21,939 bases of DNA from JBFJVZ01 sp041623895 (GCA_041623895.1 JBFJVZ010000070.1:1-21939), one strand, 5' to 3'; counted from the first letter of the stretch, positions 1 to 8,216 are shown. Notes: generated by a model not told the origin, from the letters alone. A program made the numbers and translations.

Positions 1-285
1 ATTCGTCCAGCCCCCGATCGATTTAGGAAGGGTCTGCCTTAACCGAGAGGGGTGTGTTGGCTTCGCGATTTGTACGCTCAGGCCTTTTCTGCCCGAATTT
101 GCGTCATTCCAGATTTGAGTCGCGCTTCGGGTGTACGTCACATAGAAGAACGTCGTGTCGATGATGGGGCCGGTGGCGAATCGGTCGCCCAATGGCGTAG
201 GTCGCGCCGGTTTCGCCGCCATCAAGACGCCACATGGCAGCATGAGCCCGAGAGCCAGGAGCACGGGCCGTATGGAATTATGCAT
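1..285 (-). CDS. Partial secreted hypothetical protein, N-terminal part only
   Basis: From the ATG at 285 the minus strand is open for 95 codons to the window edge, so the gene is cut and its C-terminus lies outside. The first residues (MHNSIRPVLLALGLMLPCGV, then LMA-AK) form a typical Sec signal peptide: a basic residue, a hydrophobic core and a small-residue cleavage site near residue 23. Codons 6-55 favour G/C at the third position, as in neighbouring genes; the last 40 codons do so less, so a frameshift or a wrong frame near the edge is possible. An in-frame ATG at 297 is an alternative start; GGGGA lies a few bases before the 285 ATG. I recognise no domain, and the function is unknown. 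It could be spurious. Confidence 0.42.
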   Translation of the reverse strand, partial: MHNSIRPVLLALGLMLPCGVLMAAKPARPTPLGDRFATGPIIDTTFFYVTYTRSATQIWNDANSGRKGLSVQIAKPTHPSRLRQTLPKSIGGWTN

Positions 286-586
286 CAGAGTCCCCATATC
301 TGGTTTAGCTCTCCGACGGCCCGGAAATGGGCCATCCAATGTTGACGGTCGTGAGTATTGTCGTTTACGGTTTGGACAAATCAAAAGTGCCACGATGGTT
401 GGGTGAACCCCACTTGAATCCCGCCACAGGTCACATCAACAGCCTTATTGCGAAACAAGCCCGAGTCGGACAGCGGTGGGAAAAAAAGTCTTGAAATCTG
501 CCTGGGCGAAGTCGCTTGGGCCTATGAGTTGAACAGCAGGTGGAAAACTGCTGAACGTCGAGAGCCACGGTTCTCGAAACCGGCCG
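286..586. other. Intergenic region, no gene seen
   Basis: This 301-bp stretch lies between the stop of the kinase gene and the start of the partial secreted protein, both on the minus strand. Reading the minus strand after the kinase stop there is a short hairpin (GAGAACC and GGCTCTC arms around 558-573) and a CAGCAG/CTGCTG pair nearby. Neither has a strong T-tract, so a terminator is only possible. Nothing else is recognised; the promoter of the secreted-protein gene should lie here. Confidence 0.4.
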
Positions 587-2134
587 CTAGCGCGGTCCGG
601 CTGATTTGACGGAACGCGGTCGGTTCGCTGCTGCGTTGGGCTGAAGCCGCTGGGCTTTCTCGTCGGCCGTCTCCAGCGCCTGGCGATACGCGTCTGCTTC
701 CTTGCGAATGGCATCGGTCTTTTGCTTCTGATCGTGCAAGGCGATGGACTGAATTGTGATGACCGCCAAGAGACTGACGACTACGACCACGGCTAAAACG
801 GCGAGCGCGGGACCGACGGGATGGTTGCGGAGCCAGCGAAGGCGGCGCGGCCACCAGCCGATGGCCCGGGCGGCGACCGGTTCGCGAGCGTGATAGCGTT
901 CCAGGTCATCTGCCAAGGCGTCGGCGCTGACGTAGCGTGACCCGGGGGTCTTGTCCAGGGCCTTCAGGCAGATCGCTTCCAGGTCCGGATCGACGCGGGT
1001 GTTGAGCGTCCGGGGAGGCGGCGGCTGGCTGTCGCGGATCTTGTTCCAGACCTCCTGCGAGTTGCGGCCGCTGAAGGGAGGCTGGCCGGTGATCAGCACG
1101 TACAGGATCGCTCCCAGGCCGTAGACGTCCGCGGCCACACTGGCCGGTTGCGACTGCTCCTGCAATAGCTCGGGAGCCGCGTAGGCAGGGGTGCCGTAAA
1201 ACTCGACCGCTGGCGCCAGACTGCTCGGTTCCGATAGGTGACTGGCCAGTCCGAAATCAACGACAAACGGGGAGCCGGAATTGTCGACCAGCACGTTCGA
1301 CGGTTTAAGATCGCGGTGCAATACGCCGTGCTGGTGCGCGTAATGAATCGCTGCGGCGACGGACGACACCAATCGCGCGGCGAGTCGCACGTCGTTCAGG
1401 TAATCGGTGCGGCGCGATTCCAGGTCGCGGCCTTCAACCAGCCGCATGGTATAGAAGTGGACGCCGTCGACCTGGTCCACGTTCAGGATGTCGATGATAT
1501 TCGGGTGGTCCAGCTGCGCGATGATCCGTGTCTCGTTCTTGAACCGTCGCAACTCGGCGGGCCGCATCAGCCGTTCGGGCCGGATCATCTTGAGGGCCAC
1601 GATCCGATTCAGTTTCCGATGCCGAGCCCGATGGATCACGCCCATTCCGCCCCGGGCGATCTCTTCGTACAACTCGTAATCACCGAAACGCGTGACGCCA
1701 GTCTCGCTGGCGCTGTCCTCGTCATCAGGCTCGGAGTCTCCGTTGCTGTCATCCTCAAACCAAGCGGCAATTTCCAGTTGGCGCTGCAATTGCTCCTGTA
1801 GGTGAGGAAAGCGGCCGGACAGTTCCTCCAGGCTCGGCGGCTGGCCTTGACGACAGCCCCCGCGGAGTTCTCCGCAGATCAAATCAAGCGTGAAGTCATC
1901 GTCGGCCACGAGGGTCGGAACCAGCGCCGCGTACTCCTCGGCACTCCACGGCAGAGGCGTGCGGCTGCGGAACTGCTGATCGACCAGCAACGCCGCCCGC
2001 AACTCACTGGGCAACCAATGCGGATGGTCCGCCAGGAAGGCTCGAAGATCCGGCGCGTCGCCGGACCGCGCCCACAGTGCTTCGACGGCATCCGCCGGGT
2101 CTTCCATCGCCTTCGGAGGGGAATCGTTGCCCAT
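587..2134 (-). CDS. Membrane-anchored serine/threonine protein kinase (Hanks/PknB type)
   Basis: The 515-residue protein phosphorylates Ser/Thr residues of target proteins. Residues 1-150 form an acidic N-terminal region common ahead of planctomycete kinases. The kinase domain covers about 153-412: glycine loop RGGMGV (161-166), catalytic Lys182 (VALK), HRDLKPSN with Asp275, DFG at 293-295 and APE at 320-322, so all key residues for activity are present. One membrane helix (about 440-463) follows the basic WWPRRLRWLRNHP segment, then a short charged, probably coiled-coil tail of about 50 residues. Most planctomycete relatives carry long WD40 or TPR regions after this helix; this one does not, so it has almost no sensor. 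ATG at 2134 is preceded by GAGAAACG. No substrate gene is evident next to it. Confidence 0.93.
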   Translation of the reverse strand: MGNDSPPKAMEDPADAVEALWARSGDAPDLRAFLADHPHWLPSELRAALLVDQQFRSRTPLPWSAEEYAALVPTLVADDDFTLDLICGELRGGCRQGQPPSLEELSGRFPHLQEQLQRQLEIAAWFEDDSNGDSEPDDEDSASETGVTRFGDYELYEEIARGGMGVIHRARHRKLNRIVALKMIRPERLMRPAELRRFKNETRIIAQLDHPNIIDILNVDQVDGVHFYTMRLVEGRDLESRRTDYLNDVRLAARLVSSVAAAIHYAHQHGVLHRDLKPSNVLVDNSGSPFVVDFGLASHLSEPSSLAPAVEFYGTPAYAAPELLQEQSQPASVAADVYGLGAILYVLITGQPPFSGRNSQEVWNKIRDSQPPPPRTLNTRVDPDLEAICLKALDKTPGSRYVSADALADDLERYHAREPVAARAIGWWPRRLRWLRNHPVGPALAVLAVVVVVSLLAVITIQSIALHDQKQKTDAIRKEADAYRQALETADEKAQRLQPNAAANRPRSVKSAGPR

Positions 2135-2544
2135 CGTTTCTCAAGACTCCGGCCACCCTATAAAGTCCACAGAGCGGAAGGAATAAGATGGCGTGATTCG
2201 CCAAACTTTCCTTCTCGTCATCTTCGCGACCGGATTGGCCGACAACGAGCATTGTCGCATCCACGAAATCAAAGTGCTATCCGGCTAACCCGCTGGGAGA
2301 CCTGCCGGCATGGCCAGCCAGGAAGAGGTGTTTCGACTTGTTTAGAAAGCAACGTGTTTTCCACCACGGACTCAAAACGACGCAATTGCGGCCGACTCCC
2401 GACGAGCGTGTTGGAGTCCGATCACCTGAGCGGCGAAACGCAAGAGGTGCGACGAGGGGCCGACCTGACGCGAAGTTCTCCTCGCCGGGAACGTCGAGAT
2501 GCCTTAAGGCAGCGTTCAAACAACTGGCCGGATTTGAAAAATAG

Positions 2545-2586
2545 TCGGGCCGACTGGATTTGAACCAGCGATCTCTACACCCCCAG
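2545..2586 (-). pseudogene. tRNA-Pro(GGG) 3' half, truncated at the anticodon loop
   Basis: Read on the minus strand, these 42 bases fit tRNA positions 32-73 exactly: anticodon loop CTGGGGG (anticodon GGG), 3' anticodon strand TGTAG, variable loop AGATC, T arm GCTGG-TTCAAAT-CCAGT, 3' acceptor strand CGGCCCG and discriminator A. The following bases are CTA, so CCA is not encoded. The 31 bases that should form the 5' half do not: they give CCCCT instead of CTACA for the anticodon stem and no CGGGCCG acceptor strand or D arm. The fragment therefore cannot fold as a tRNA. Identity from the anticodon loop to the 3' end is the usual att footprint of tyrosine integrases that use tRNA genes. Proline identity is inferred from the GGG anticodon and the implied C1-G72 pair. 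Confidence 0.8.
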
Positions 2587-2670
2587 AGGGGAAATCCGAC
2601 CAAACGAAACTCGCGGTTTTCGCGAAGAAAAACACCGTTTCCTATCACTATCAAGCTTACCAACATGCAA

Positions 2671-2688
2671 CGTTCGTTGCAACGAACG
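2671..2688. repeat. 18-bp perfect palindrome
   Basis: CGTTCGTTGCAACGAACG is its own reverse complement over all 18 bases. It lies in an A/T-rich, gene-free stretch about 170 bp past the VWA gene stop and 85 bp from the tRNA remnant. There is no loop and no adjacent T-tract, so a protein-binding operator is likelier than a terminator. No regulator can be assigned. Confidence 0.6.
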
Positions 2689-2855
2689 GCGTTTATTGTG
2701 ATATAACTCGATTGGTTCGCACGTTCTTCAGTAAGAATTTCCAAACATCGACTAAACGACTTCTGGATCAAAGTCCGCTGGGCGCTGGTTTCATTCTGCA
2801 TTTGCATTGGGCCGGATTTTGAATCCAACGCCGACGTGCGCGGCAATGGTGCTGG

Positions 2856-4556
2856 CTACTTACCATCCAGCGAGTTTGCCATCGCGACTAATTCTATGAA
2901 CTCTTTGCGGAATCCGTACTCGTCGTTTCCTAATGCTGCTTTGGCGACTTCTTCGACCGCGTCGTAGGTCCAATCGCCCTTGTGCTCGCTTTCGCGAAGT
3001 AGCATCCCGAAGCCGGCCACCGCGGCGGCGAATTGGAATTCCTGGTCACTCTGCTCAAAGGTCGCACCACTGTCGATCGCCACGTGTTCGATCAAGTTAC
3101 TGCTGTCTTGATCAGGGAACTTGTAGCGCAGTTTGACGGTGAACAGTTCGCCGCTGTTGGCTGCTGCCGATTGCTCAGGCGGTTTCTGATACTTCAGCGA
3201 ATCGACGTTCGGCAAATCGGCTGCGGTGGCCGCGCCGACGGGAACGATTTCGTACAACGCCGTGACCGAATGTCCGGCACCGATTTCACCAGCGTCCTTT
3301 TTGTCGTCATTGAAGTCTTCACTCTCGAGCATCCGGTTTTCGTAGCCGATCAATCGATACGCCGCGACCACCGCCGGATTAAACTCGACTTGAATCTTGA
3401 CATCCTTGGCAATCGTGACGAGTGTTCCGGCAAGCTGGTCGATGAGAACCTTGCGAGCTTCGTTGATGGTGTCGATGAAGGCATAATTTCCGTTTCCGCG
3501 ACCGCTGATTTGTTCCAGCATGGCGTCGTTCAGATTACCCATGCCGAAGCCCAGCACCGTCAAATCGATTCCAGCTTTGGACTCTTCTTCTACCATCCGC
3601 ACCATCTGGTCGGTGCCCGTCATGCCCACGTTAAAGTCACCGTCGGTACAAAGCAGGATTCGGTTGGTGCCGCCTTCGATGAAATGATCGCGAGCGACGG
3701 CGTAGGCCAGCGACAATCCTTGGCCGCCATTGGTGCTGCCGCCGGACTGGAGTCTGCTAAGAGCAGCCATGATCGTGTCCTTTTCACTTGCCGGTGTGCT
3801 ATCCAAGACAAGTCCGGCGGCCGAGGCATAGACGACGATTGCCACTCGATCATCTGCTCCCAATTGCTGCAGCATCAATTGCAGGCCGCGTTTCAACAGA
3901 GGCAGCTTGTTCGTTTTTTTCATCGAACCGGAGGTGTCGATCAAAAAGACCAGGTTGCTGGAAGGTCGGACTTCGTTCGCCATCACACGGCCTTTCAGAG
4001 CAACGCGTGCCAACCGATGCTCGCTGTTCCAAGGACATTCGGAAATGGCGATGTGTGTCGCAAAGGGATGTGATTGCTCGGCGGTCGGAGGCTGGTAGTC
4101 GTAGTGAAAATAATTCAACAGTTCTTCGATCCGCACGGCGTCCGGTCGTGGCAGCTTGTTGTACTCGAACAGATACTGGCGGACTTTACTGTAGGATGCG
4201 GTGTCGACATCGATGGAAAACGTGCTGAGCGGATGATCCGTGACGCGAGAAAACGGGTTTTCGACAATATGGTCGTACTTCTCGCCGCCTTCCCCTGGAC
4301 CGATGCCTTCACCCGCTTCTGCTGGATCGATGCCTTCAGCCGCGTCTGCTGAAGCCTCGATGTTGGCAAACGACGGCATCGGCGCTCCTTCCATCTCCGC
4401 GTCGAATTCGGCTTTCATTGCCGCCGGTGCCGGGGCAGACGTGGTGGGCATTGCCATGTCTCTTGCGGCATTTGTATCCGCGACGTTTGCCTGCCTGTTG
4501 CAACCGGCGATGATGAATACCAGGGCACAGAGAACGAGTGCTGTGATTCGAGACAT
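2856..4556 (-). CDS. VWA-domain lipoprotein, YfbK family
   Basis: The 566-residue protein begins with a lipoprotein signal (basic MSR, hydrophobic core, lipobox IAGC with Cys19), so it should be lipid-anchored. A low-complexity acidic linker (about 50-92) leads to the conserved region before the VWA domain (FSIDVDTASYSKVRQYL, about 113-130). The VWA domain (about 200-380) keeps its metal site: DTSGS at 207-211, Thr275 in GGSTNGG and Asp305 in CTDGDF. Residues 385-560 match the C-terminal DUF3520-type part of this family. The exact role is unknown; such proteins are thought to bind partners at the cell surface or in the periplasm through the metal site. It stands alone, 133 bp downstream of arsC on the same strand. 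Confidence 0.9.
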   Translation of the reverse strand: MSRITALVLCALVFIIAGCNRQANVADTNAARDMAMPTTSAPAPAAMKAEFDAEMEGAPMPSFANIEASADAAEGIDPAEAGEGIGPGEGGEKYDHIVENPFSRVTDHPLSTFSIDVDTASYSKVRQYLFEYNKLPRPDAVRIEELLNYFHYDYQPPTAEQSHPFATHIAISECPWNSEHRLARVALKGRVMANEVRPSSNLVFLIDTSGSMKKTNKLPLLKRGLQLMLQQLGADDRVAIVVYASAAGLVLDSTPASEKDTIMAALSRLQSGGSTNGGQGLSLAYAVARDHFIEGGTNRILLCTDGDFNVGMTGTDQMVRMVEEESKAGIDLTVLGFGMGNLNDAMLEQISGRGNGNYAFIDTINEARKVLIDQLAGTLVTIAKDVKIQVEFNPAVVAAYRLIGYENRMLESEDFNDDKKDAGEIGAGHSVTALYEIVPVGAATAADLPNVDSLKYQKPPEQSAAANSGELFTVKLRYKFPDQDSSNLIEHVAIDSGATFEQSDQEFQFAAAVAGFGMLLRESEHKGDWTYDAVEEVAKAALGNDEYGFRKEFIELVAMANSLDGK

Positions 4557-4689
4557 TGAAATCCCTGCGATGTTTTCGGATTGAAGAAGTGCCGCACCTT
4601 CAGGGCGTTAAGCTGCCGTTACGTCAATTAGACGATACCGGGCGGTGGGCAGATTTTGGATTTACAGATTTCGCCCAAAAAAACAATCG

Positions 4690-5109
4690 CTACGGATGTT
4701 GAGCCAAAAAATCTTCGATCTTCGCCTTGATTTCGTCACGAACTTTGCGAAACACGACTAACTTTTCCTCCTCGCTGCCTTCAGCCTCGGCCGGATCAAA
4801 GAACGGCCAGTGAAGCACCTGTTTCGCACCGGGCAGCGCCGGGCACGATTCTTTTGCCGAATCGCACACCGTGACCACCAAATCGATGTCCTGACCGGCG
4901 AAGCGGTCGACATGCTTGCTTTCAGCCTCCGACAAATCCTCGCCCAATTCCTGCATGACTGCGATAGCTAACGGATGCACGTAGCCCGCCGGTCGTGAGC
5001 CGGCAGATTCGGCTTGCCAGCGGCCGTTGGCAAGCGAATTCCATAACCACTGCGCCATCTGGCTGCGACAAGAGTTGCCGGTGCAGAGAATCAGAACACG
5101 TTTTGTCAT
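4690..5109 (-). CDS. arsC: Arsenate reductase, thioredoxin-coupled, LMW-PTP fold
   Basis: The 139-residue protein has the length and layout of the pI258/Bacillus-type ArsC, which reduces arsenate to arsenite in the cytoplasm using thioredoxin. The phosphatase-like loop CTGNSCRS starts at residue 9 (nucleophile Cys9, Arg15). The redox pair is Cys82 and Cys89 in VCDSAKESCP, and FFDPA holds the general acid Asp105. All three catalytic cysteines are present, which separates it from ordinary low-molecular-weight tyrosine phosphatases. No arsR, arsB/acr3 or other ars gene is next to it, so regulation and arsenite export must be encoded elsewhere. ATG at 5109 has no clear ribosome-binding site. Confidence 0.92.
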   Translation of the reverse strand: MTKRVLILCTGNSCRSQMAQWLWNSLANGRWQAESAGSRPAGYVHPLAIAVMQELGEDLSEAESKHVDRFAGQDIDLVVTVCDSAKESCPALPGAKQVLHWPFFDPAEAEGSEEEKLVVFRKVRDEIKAKIEDFLAQHP

Positions 5110-5245
5110 CGGTGTTGTCAGTACTTTGAGGGCAATGGCATCCTGCCGCGTGAAAATGCTCCGGGGATTGCTGGCGAGGCCCTAATCGTAGCGGAACTCG
5201 TCAAGAGTTTCGGTTGTCACCTGAATCGCCGAAAATCTGACGACT

Positions 5246-5316
5246 GCGCCTACGCGATCAAGGTACGGCAGGATGCCGCGCCTACGGGATCGGGCACTGC
5301 TGGAAGCCGCGTCTAC
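5246..5316 (-). repeat. Tandem hairpin repeats, 31-32 bp period
   Basis: On the minus strand two 24-nt units start at 5316 (to 5293) and 5285 (to 5262), and the first eight bases (GTAGGCGC) of a third start at 5253. The spacings are 31 and 32 bp. Unit two contains CGGCA-TCC-TGCCG, a perfect 5-bp hairpin; unit one is a degenerate version (CGGCT-TCC-AGCAG). A third full copy on the plus strand lies at 13444-13467. The array begins 8 bp after the stop of the BON-domain gene and could end its transcript. Just beyond, AACTC-GTCAA-GAGTT at 5195-5209 is another small inverted repeat. Confidence 0.65.
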
Positions 5317-5323
5317 AATGTCA

Positions 5324-6061
5324 TTAGCGATCGGAAGGGCTTCGAGATGCCTCGGGCGACAACACAACCACGCGGTTGTCAACCTTGCTGATGCCCGGTT
5401 CCAATCGTAGCAGCAACTCCGACATCCGCCGATCGCTCTCTTCGGCGACCGTTCCCGTCAATACCGCTGTGCGTCCGATCATCTGCACATTCAAGCCGCG
5501 AAATTCACGCTCCCCCGTGATCTGACCCAACCGCATGCTTGCCTGTTGCTGAACCATCGTGGGCGGCATCGGTGCTACCTTGATCGCCGAACGAATACGT
5601 GTGCGAATGATTGGCTTGCTAGCCTGGGCGCCCCCAAGACCTCCACCAAAAAGATTGCTAAGACCGCCAAGTCCCCCGAGGCCGCCAAAAGCACCAAGCC
5701 CGCCACCTCCGATGCCACCCAATCCAGTGTTGGCTCCACCATTTTCGGCGGCTAGCCCGAATCCGCTGACGGTGGCTGTACCAATCGTGTCCCCGCGCTC
5801 GATCGAGCTGAAGGCACTCGTGTCCACCTCGGTGGAAAGCGCTGCGGAACCACCCTCAGCACCAAGCGCCGAACTGTCACCGGTCGTTCCCGTTCCCGTC
5901 GTCGTTCCCGTTCCAAAAGTCGTTCCACTTACGTCAGCGACGGTGCCAGGTGAACCCGCTGCCGGCACGTCAGTAAACGTCTGCGCTTGCGAGGGTCTGG
6001 CGATGAAGAAAAGGAGCGCCACGAGTAAGAAGATTTTGAGCCTTGCTGACAGAAACTTCAT
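5324..6061 (-). CDS. Secreted Gly-rich protein with C-terminal BON domain
   Basis: The 245-residue protein has a clear Sec signal peptide (MKFLSARLKIFLLVALLFFI, cleavage after SQA near residue 26). A Thr/Gly-rich stretch follows (about 46-62), encoded by repeated cgttcc-like DNA near 5885-5925. Next comes a Gly/Leu-rich segment (about 112-144) and then a BON-like domain (about 173-235) with the usual pattern of one helix, a strand pair around VQMIGRTAVLTGTV, and a helix ending in SKVDNRVVVL. BON domains are thought to bind membranes or interact with other envelope proteins. It probably acts in the periplasm or at the outer membrane. It is divergent from the DUF3352-like gene, with a REP-like repeat between the two. 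The precise role is unknown. Confidence 0.82.
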   Translation of the reverse strand: MKFLSARLKIFLLVALLFFIARPSQAQTFTDVPAAGSPGTVADVSGTTFGTGTTTGTGTTGDSSALGAEGGSAALSTEVDTSAFSSIERGDTIGTATVSGFGLAAENGGANTGLGGIGGGGLGAFGGLGGLGGLSNLFGGGLGGAQASKPIIRTRIRSAIKVAPMPPTMVQQQASMRLGQITGEREFRGLNVQMIGRTAVLTGTVAEESDRRMSELLLRLEPGISKVDNRVVVLSPEASRSPSDR

Positions 6062-6102
6062 CTTTTTGCACTTACAATGGGTTTCGACCTGATAGCTGAG
6101 CC

Positions 6103-6172
6103 GGGAAAAAGGGGTCTGAGACCAAAAGCCGGAAGGGCCGTTTGCAGTTTTGGTGTCTGACCCCTTTTTCCC
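6103..6172. repeat. REP-like inverted repeat with 25-nt arms
   Basis: Left arm 6103-6127 (begins GGGAAAAAGGGGTCTGAG) and right arm 6148-6172 (ends CTGACCCCTTTTTCCC) pair at 23 of 25 positions around a 20-nt loop. The core GGGGTCAGACACC is a motif I recall as a widespread REP-type element often tied to REP-associated tyrosine transposases (IS200-like), which mobilise such hairpins; no such gene is in the window. The element sits between two divergent genes, so it is not a simple terminator and lies within the promoter zone of both. Confidence 0.75.
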
Positions 6173-6311
6173 AACCGCGCATATCTATTGTAACAAAGGC
6201 CATTAACTTAAGTTTCGGAAATCCTGCAGTCCCGTTCTGGGCCCGATGCCAAGATGCGGCAGATATTGCCGAATACAGCGATTAATCAATCCTCGAAACC
6301 GGTGCACGCTC

Positions 6312-8216
6312 ATGTTCTTATGCCCCCTCACAGCATCACACGGGCGAATTCTCGTGGTCACAGCCACCCTGGCAATGCTGGTGCCGACGTCGGCCAAGTT
6401 CGCGATGGCCCAAAGCGAGGATGTGGTCATCCCGGGAGCCCCACATTTGCTTCCCGAGGGAACCTATGTATACGTGCGACTGGACAGCGCCGATGATCTG
6501 AGGGTGGACTTGGCGGAATCGTCAATTGGCCGCATGTTGAATGATCCAAAGATGAAGCCGTTCGCGTCGGATCTGTATACCACGATGCGAGACTTGTTTG
6601 ACCGGATCAGTGATCAGGTTGGCGTTTCACTTGACGAATTGCTGTCGATTCCCAGTGGTCAGGTCGCTGCCGCCTTCATTCCCGGGAAGATGCCCGAAGC
6701 GGAAGACGATCAAAAGGTCGAGGAGGAACAAGATGATTCGCCGGAGGCAATCCGGCGTCGATTGAACCGCCAGCGCCGCCGGGAAAACAGTTTTGCCGGG
6801 GTCTTCATCATCGACGCCGGTGAAAATGTCGACAAGCTGCAAACGATCGTCAGTCGTCTGGAGCAGCGAGCCATGCAAGACGACGGCTACGTGCGGCGTA
6901 CCAAGCAGGTTGAAAAGACGGAGATCGTGCGTTTGTTGCCGGCACGTCAGGGGCCACCGGAGATCGAATACTTCGAGCGCGATAATGTGATCGTTTTCGG
7001 GATTGGACATCGAACCGCCCAAGACGTGTTGGATCGCTGGTTGGACGAAAGTGAAGAACCGACGCTGGCCGATAGCTCCAATTTTGCCAATGTGATGGCT
7101 CGTTGCGTCGGGGCTGAATCAACCCGGCCGCAACTGACGTTCTTTGTCGATCCCTATCACATCGCCGAACGCATCGTGATGCGGAGCGGTTCCCTGACGG
7201 TCGGCATGTTCTGGCCGTTGATCGAAGATCTTGGCTTGGCGCGGATCCGCGGCATCGGCGCCAGTGCATTTCGCGGTGGCGAAGTATTCGATGGTATTTC
7301 GCACATGCATATCCTGATCGATCCGCCGCGCGATGGTTTGCTTGCCGTGTTGCGGCCCGAAACCGGTGACTCGACGCCGCCCAATTGGGTGCCCTCGGAT
7401 ATCACCGGCTACACGACGCTGTACTGGGATCTGGAAAACACTTACAAAAATGCCGGCAACATCCTGGACAAATTCCAAGGCCAAGATTCACTCAAACGTC
7501 TTGTCGAAGAACCGCTGAAGAAACGGATCAGCGTCGATCTGCAAGCAGAGATCATCGACAATTTAACGGGACGTTTCGTTCGCTGCATCTGGATGGAACC
7601 TCCTGTACGCATCAATAGTTCGACACAGATCAACGCCCTTGAACTAACGGATCCGGTGGCCGCCAAAAACGTGATTGCCAAGATTCGTGAGCGGATGCCC
7701 AATGTGATGGAGGTCGAATCGATCGGCGGTCACGTGGTCTATTTGGCACGGAATCGTGGAAGGAATATCCCCGAGGGCCTGCGTCGTCCCGAACCGTGCC
7801 TGCTGATTCTTGACAAATGGTTGATTTTTTCCGATAGCCGGAAATTCATGGAACGGGCGCTTCGCGCTAACAGCGGCAATCTTTCTCGACTTGCGGACTT
7901 GCCGGAATACGCTTTGATCGCCAGCGAATTGGGCGGAAAGCTGGATGGCGAACAGCCGTTCTTGGTTTCTTACATGGATAGCTCGGAGTTTATTCGCCAG
8001 GCATACGAGTTGGCCAAAGCGGACAACTCCAGAACATTCTTGCGCCGCGCCGGGGAAAACAACGTCGTGGCCCGCAAGATGGCTGATTTGATGGGGCGGC
8101 ACCAACTGCCACCTTACTCGGAATTTGAAAAGTACTTTGCTCCCAGTGGCACGTTCGGATACGACGAGCCGACAGGCATTCACTTTGGCTCTTTTACGCT
8201 CAAGGCAGACGAATAA
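6312..8216 (+). CDS. Large secreted protein, DUF3352-like
   Basis: The frame is open from 6246, but the ATG at 6312 gives a protein of 634 residues beginning with a signal peptide (hydrophobic core GRILVVTATLAMLVPTSA, cleavage near residue 33 after AMA), so this start is preferred; no Shine-Dalgarno is seen. The mature start LLPEGTYVYVRLDSADDL and the following SSIGRMLNDPKMKPF resemble the opening of DUF3352-type proteins, in which a residue stretch of the form LP-x-Thr resembles the start of a repeated alpha/beta unit. A highly charged linker (about 128-158, rich in Glu then Arg) interrupts the N-terminal domain. No catalytic motif or membrane helix was found after the signal. It is probably periplasmic, and its function is unknown. 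It stands alone on the plus strand and ends near a hairpin repeat. Confidence 0.8.
   Translation: MFLCPLTASHGRILVVTATLAMLVPTSAKFAMAQSEDVVIPGAPHLLPEGTYVYVRLDSADDLRVDLAESSIGRMLNDPKMKPFASDLYTTMRDLFDRISDQVGVSLDELLSIPSGQVAAAFIPGKMPEAEDDQKVEEEQDDSPEAIRRRLNRQRRRENSFAGVFIIDAGENVDKLQTIVSRLEQRAMQDDGYVRRTKQVEKTEIVRLLPARQGPPEIEYFERDNVIVFGIGHRTAQDVLDRWLDESEEPTLADSSNFANVMARCVGAESTRPQLTFFVDPYHIAERIVMRSGSLTVGMFWPLIEDLGLARIRGIGASAFRGGEVFDGISHMHILIDPPRDGLLAVLRPETGDSTPPNWVPSDITGYTTLYWDLENTYKNAGNILDKFQGQDSLKRLVEEPLKKRISVDLQAEIIDNLTGRFVRCIWMEPPVRINSSTQINALELTDPVAAKNVIAKIRERMPNVMEVESIGGHVVYLARNRGRNIPEGLRRPEPCLLILDKWLIFSDSRKFMERALRANSGNLSRLADLPEYALIASELGGKLDGEQPFLVSYMDSSEFIRQAYELAKADNSRTFLRRAGENNVVARKMADLMGRHQLPPYSEFEKYFAPSGTFGYDEPTGIHFGSFTLKADE

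Larger units (their letters stand above)
2135..2855. other. Gene-free 720-bp region with tRNA remnant and palindrome
   Basis: The region lies between the kinase and the VWA lipoprotein gene. It holds a truncated tRNA-Pro (2545-2586) and an 18-bp palindrome (2671-2688), each listed separately. Long open frames cross it on both strands, but they read through the tRNA fragment, lack coding-like composition and resemble no family I know. The stretch 2600-2850 is more A/T-rich than its surroundings, which fits either promoter DNA for the kinase gene or the scar of a lost element. Confidence 0.5.

Noticed and set aside
2809..2826. Sequence resembling the tRNA 3' end (GGGCCGGATTTTGAATCC) 220 bp from the tRNA remnant
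   Set aside because: It needs a three-base gap, an insertion and a mismatch to align, and the acceptor and T arms do not fold; chance is enough.
2277..2846. Minus-strand open frame of 189 codons across the gene-free region
   Set aside because: It reads straight through the tRNA remnant (the WFKSSRPD phrase is a known by-product of translating a tRNA 3' end) and has no domain or signal.
3033..4073. Plus-strand open frame of 346 codons
   Set aside because: It is antisense to the well-supported VWA gene and resembles no protein family.
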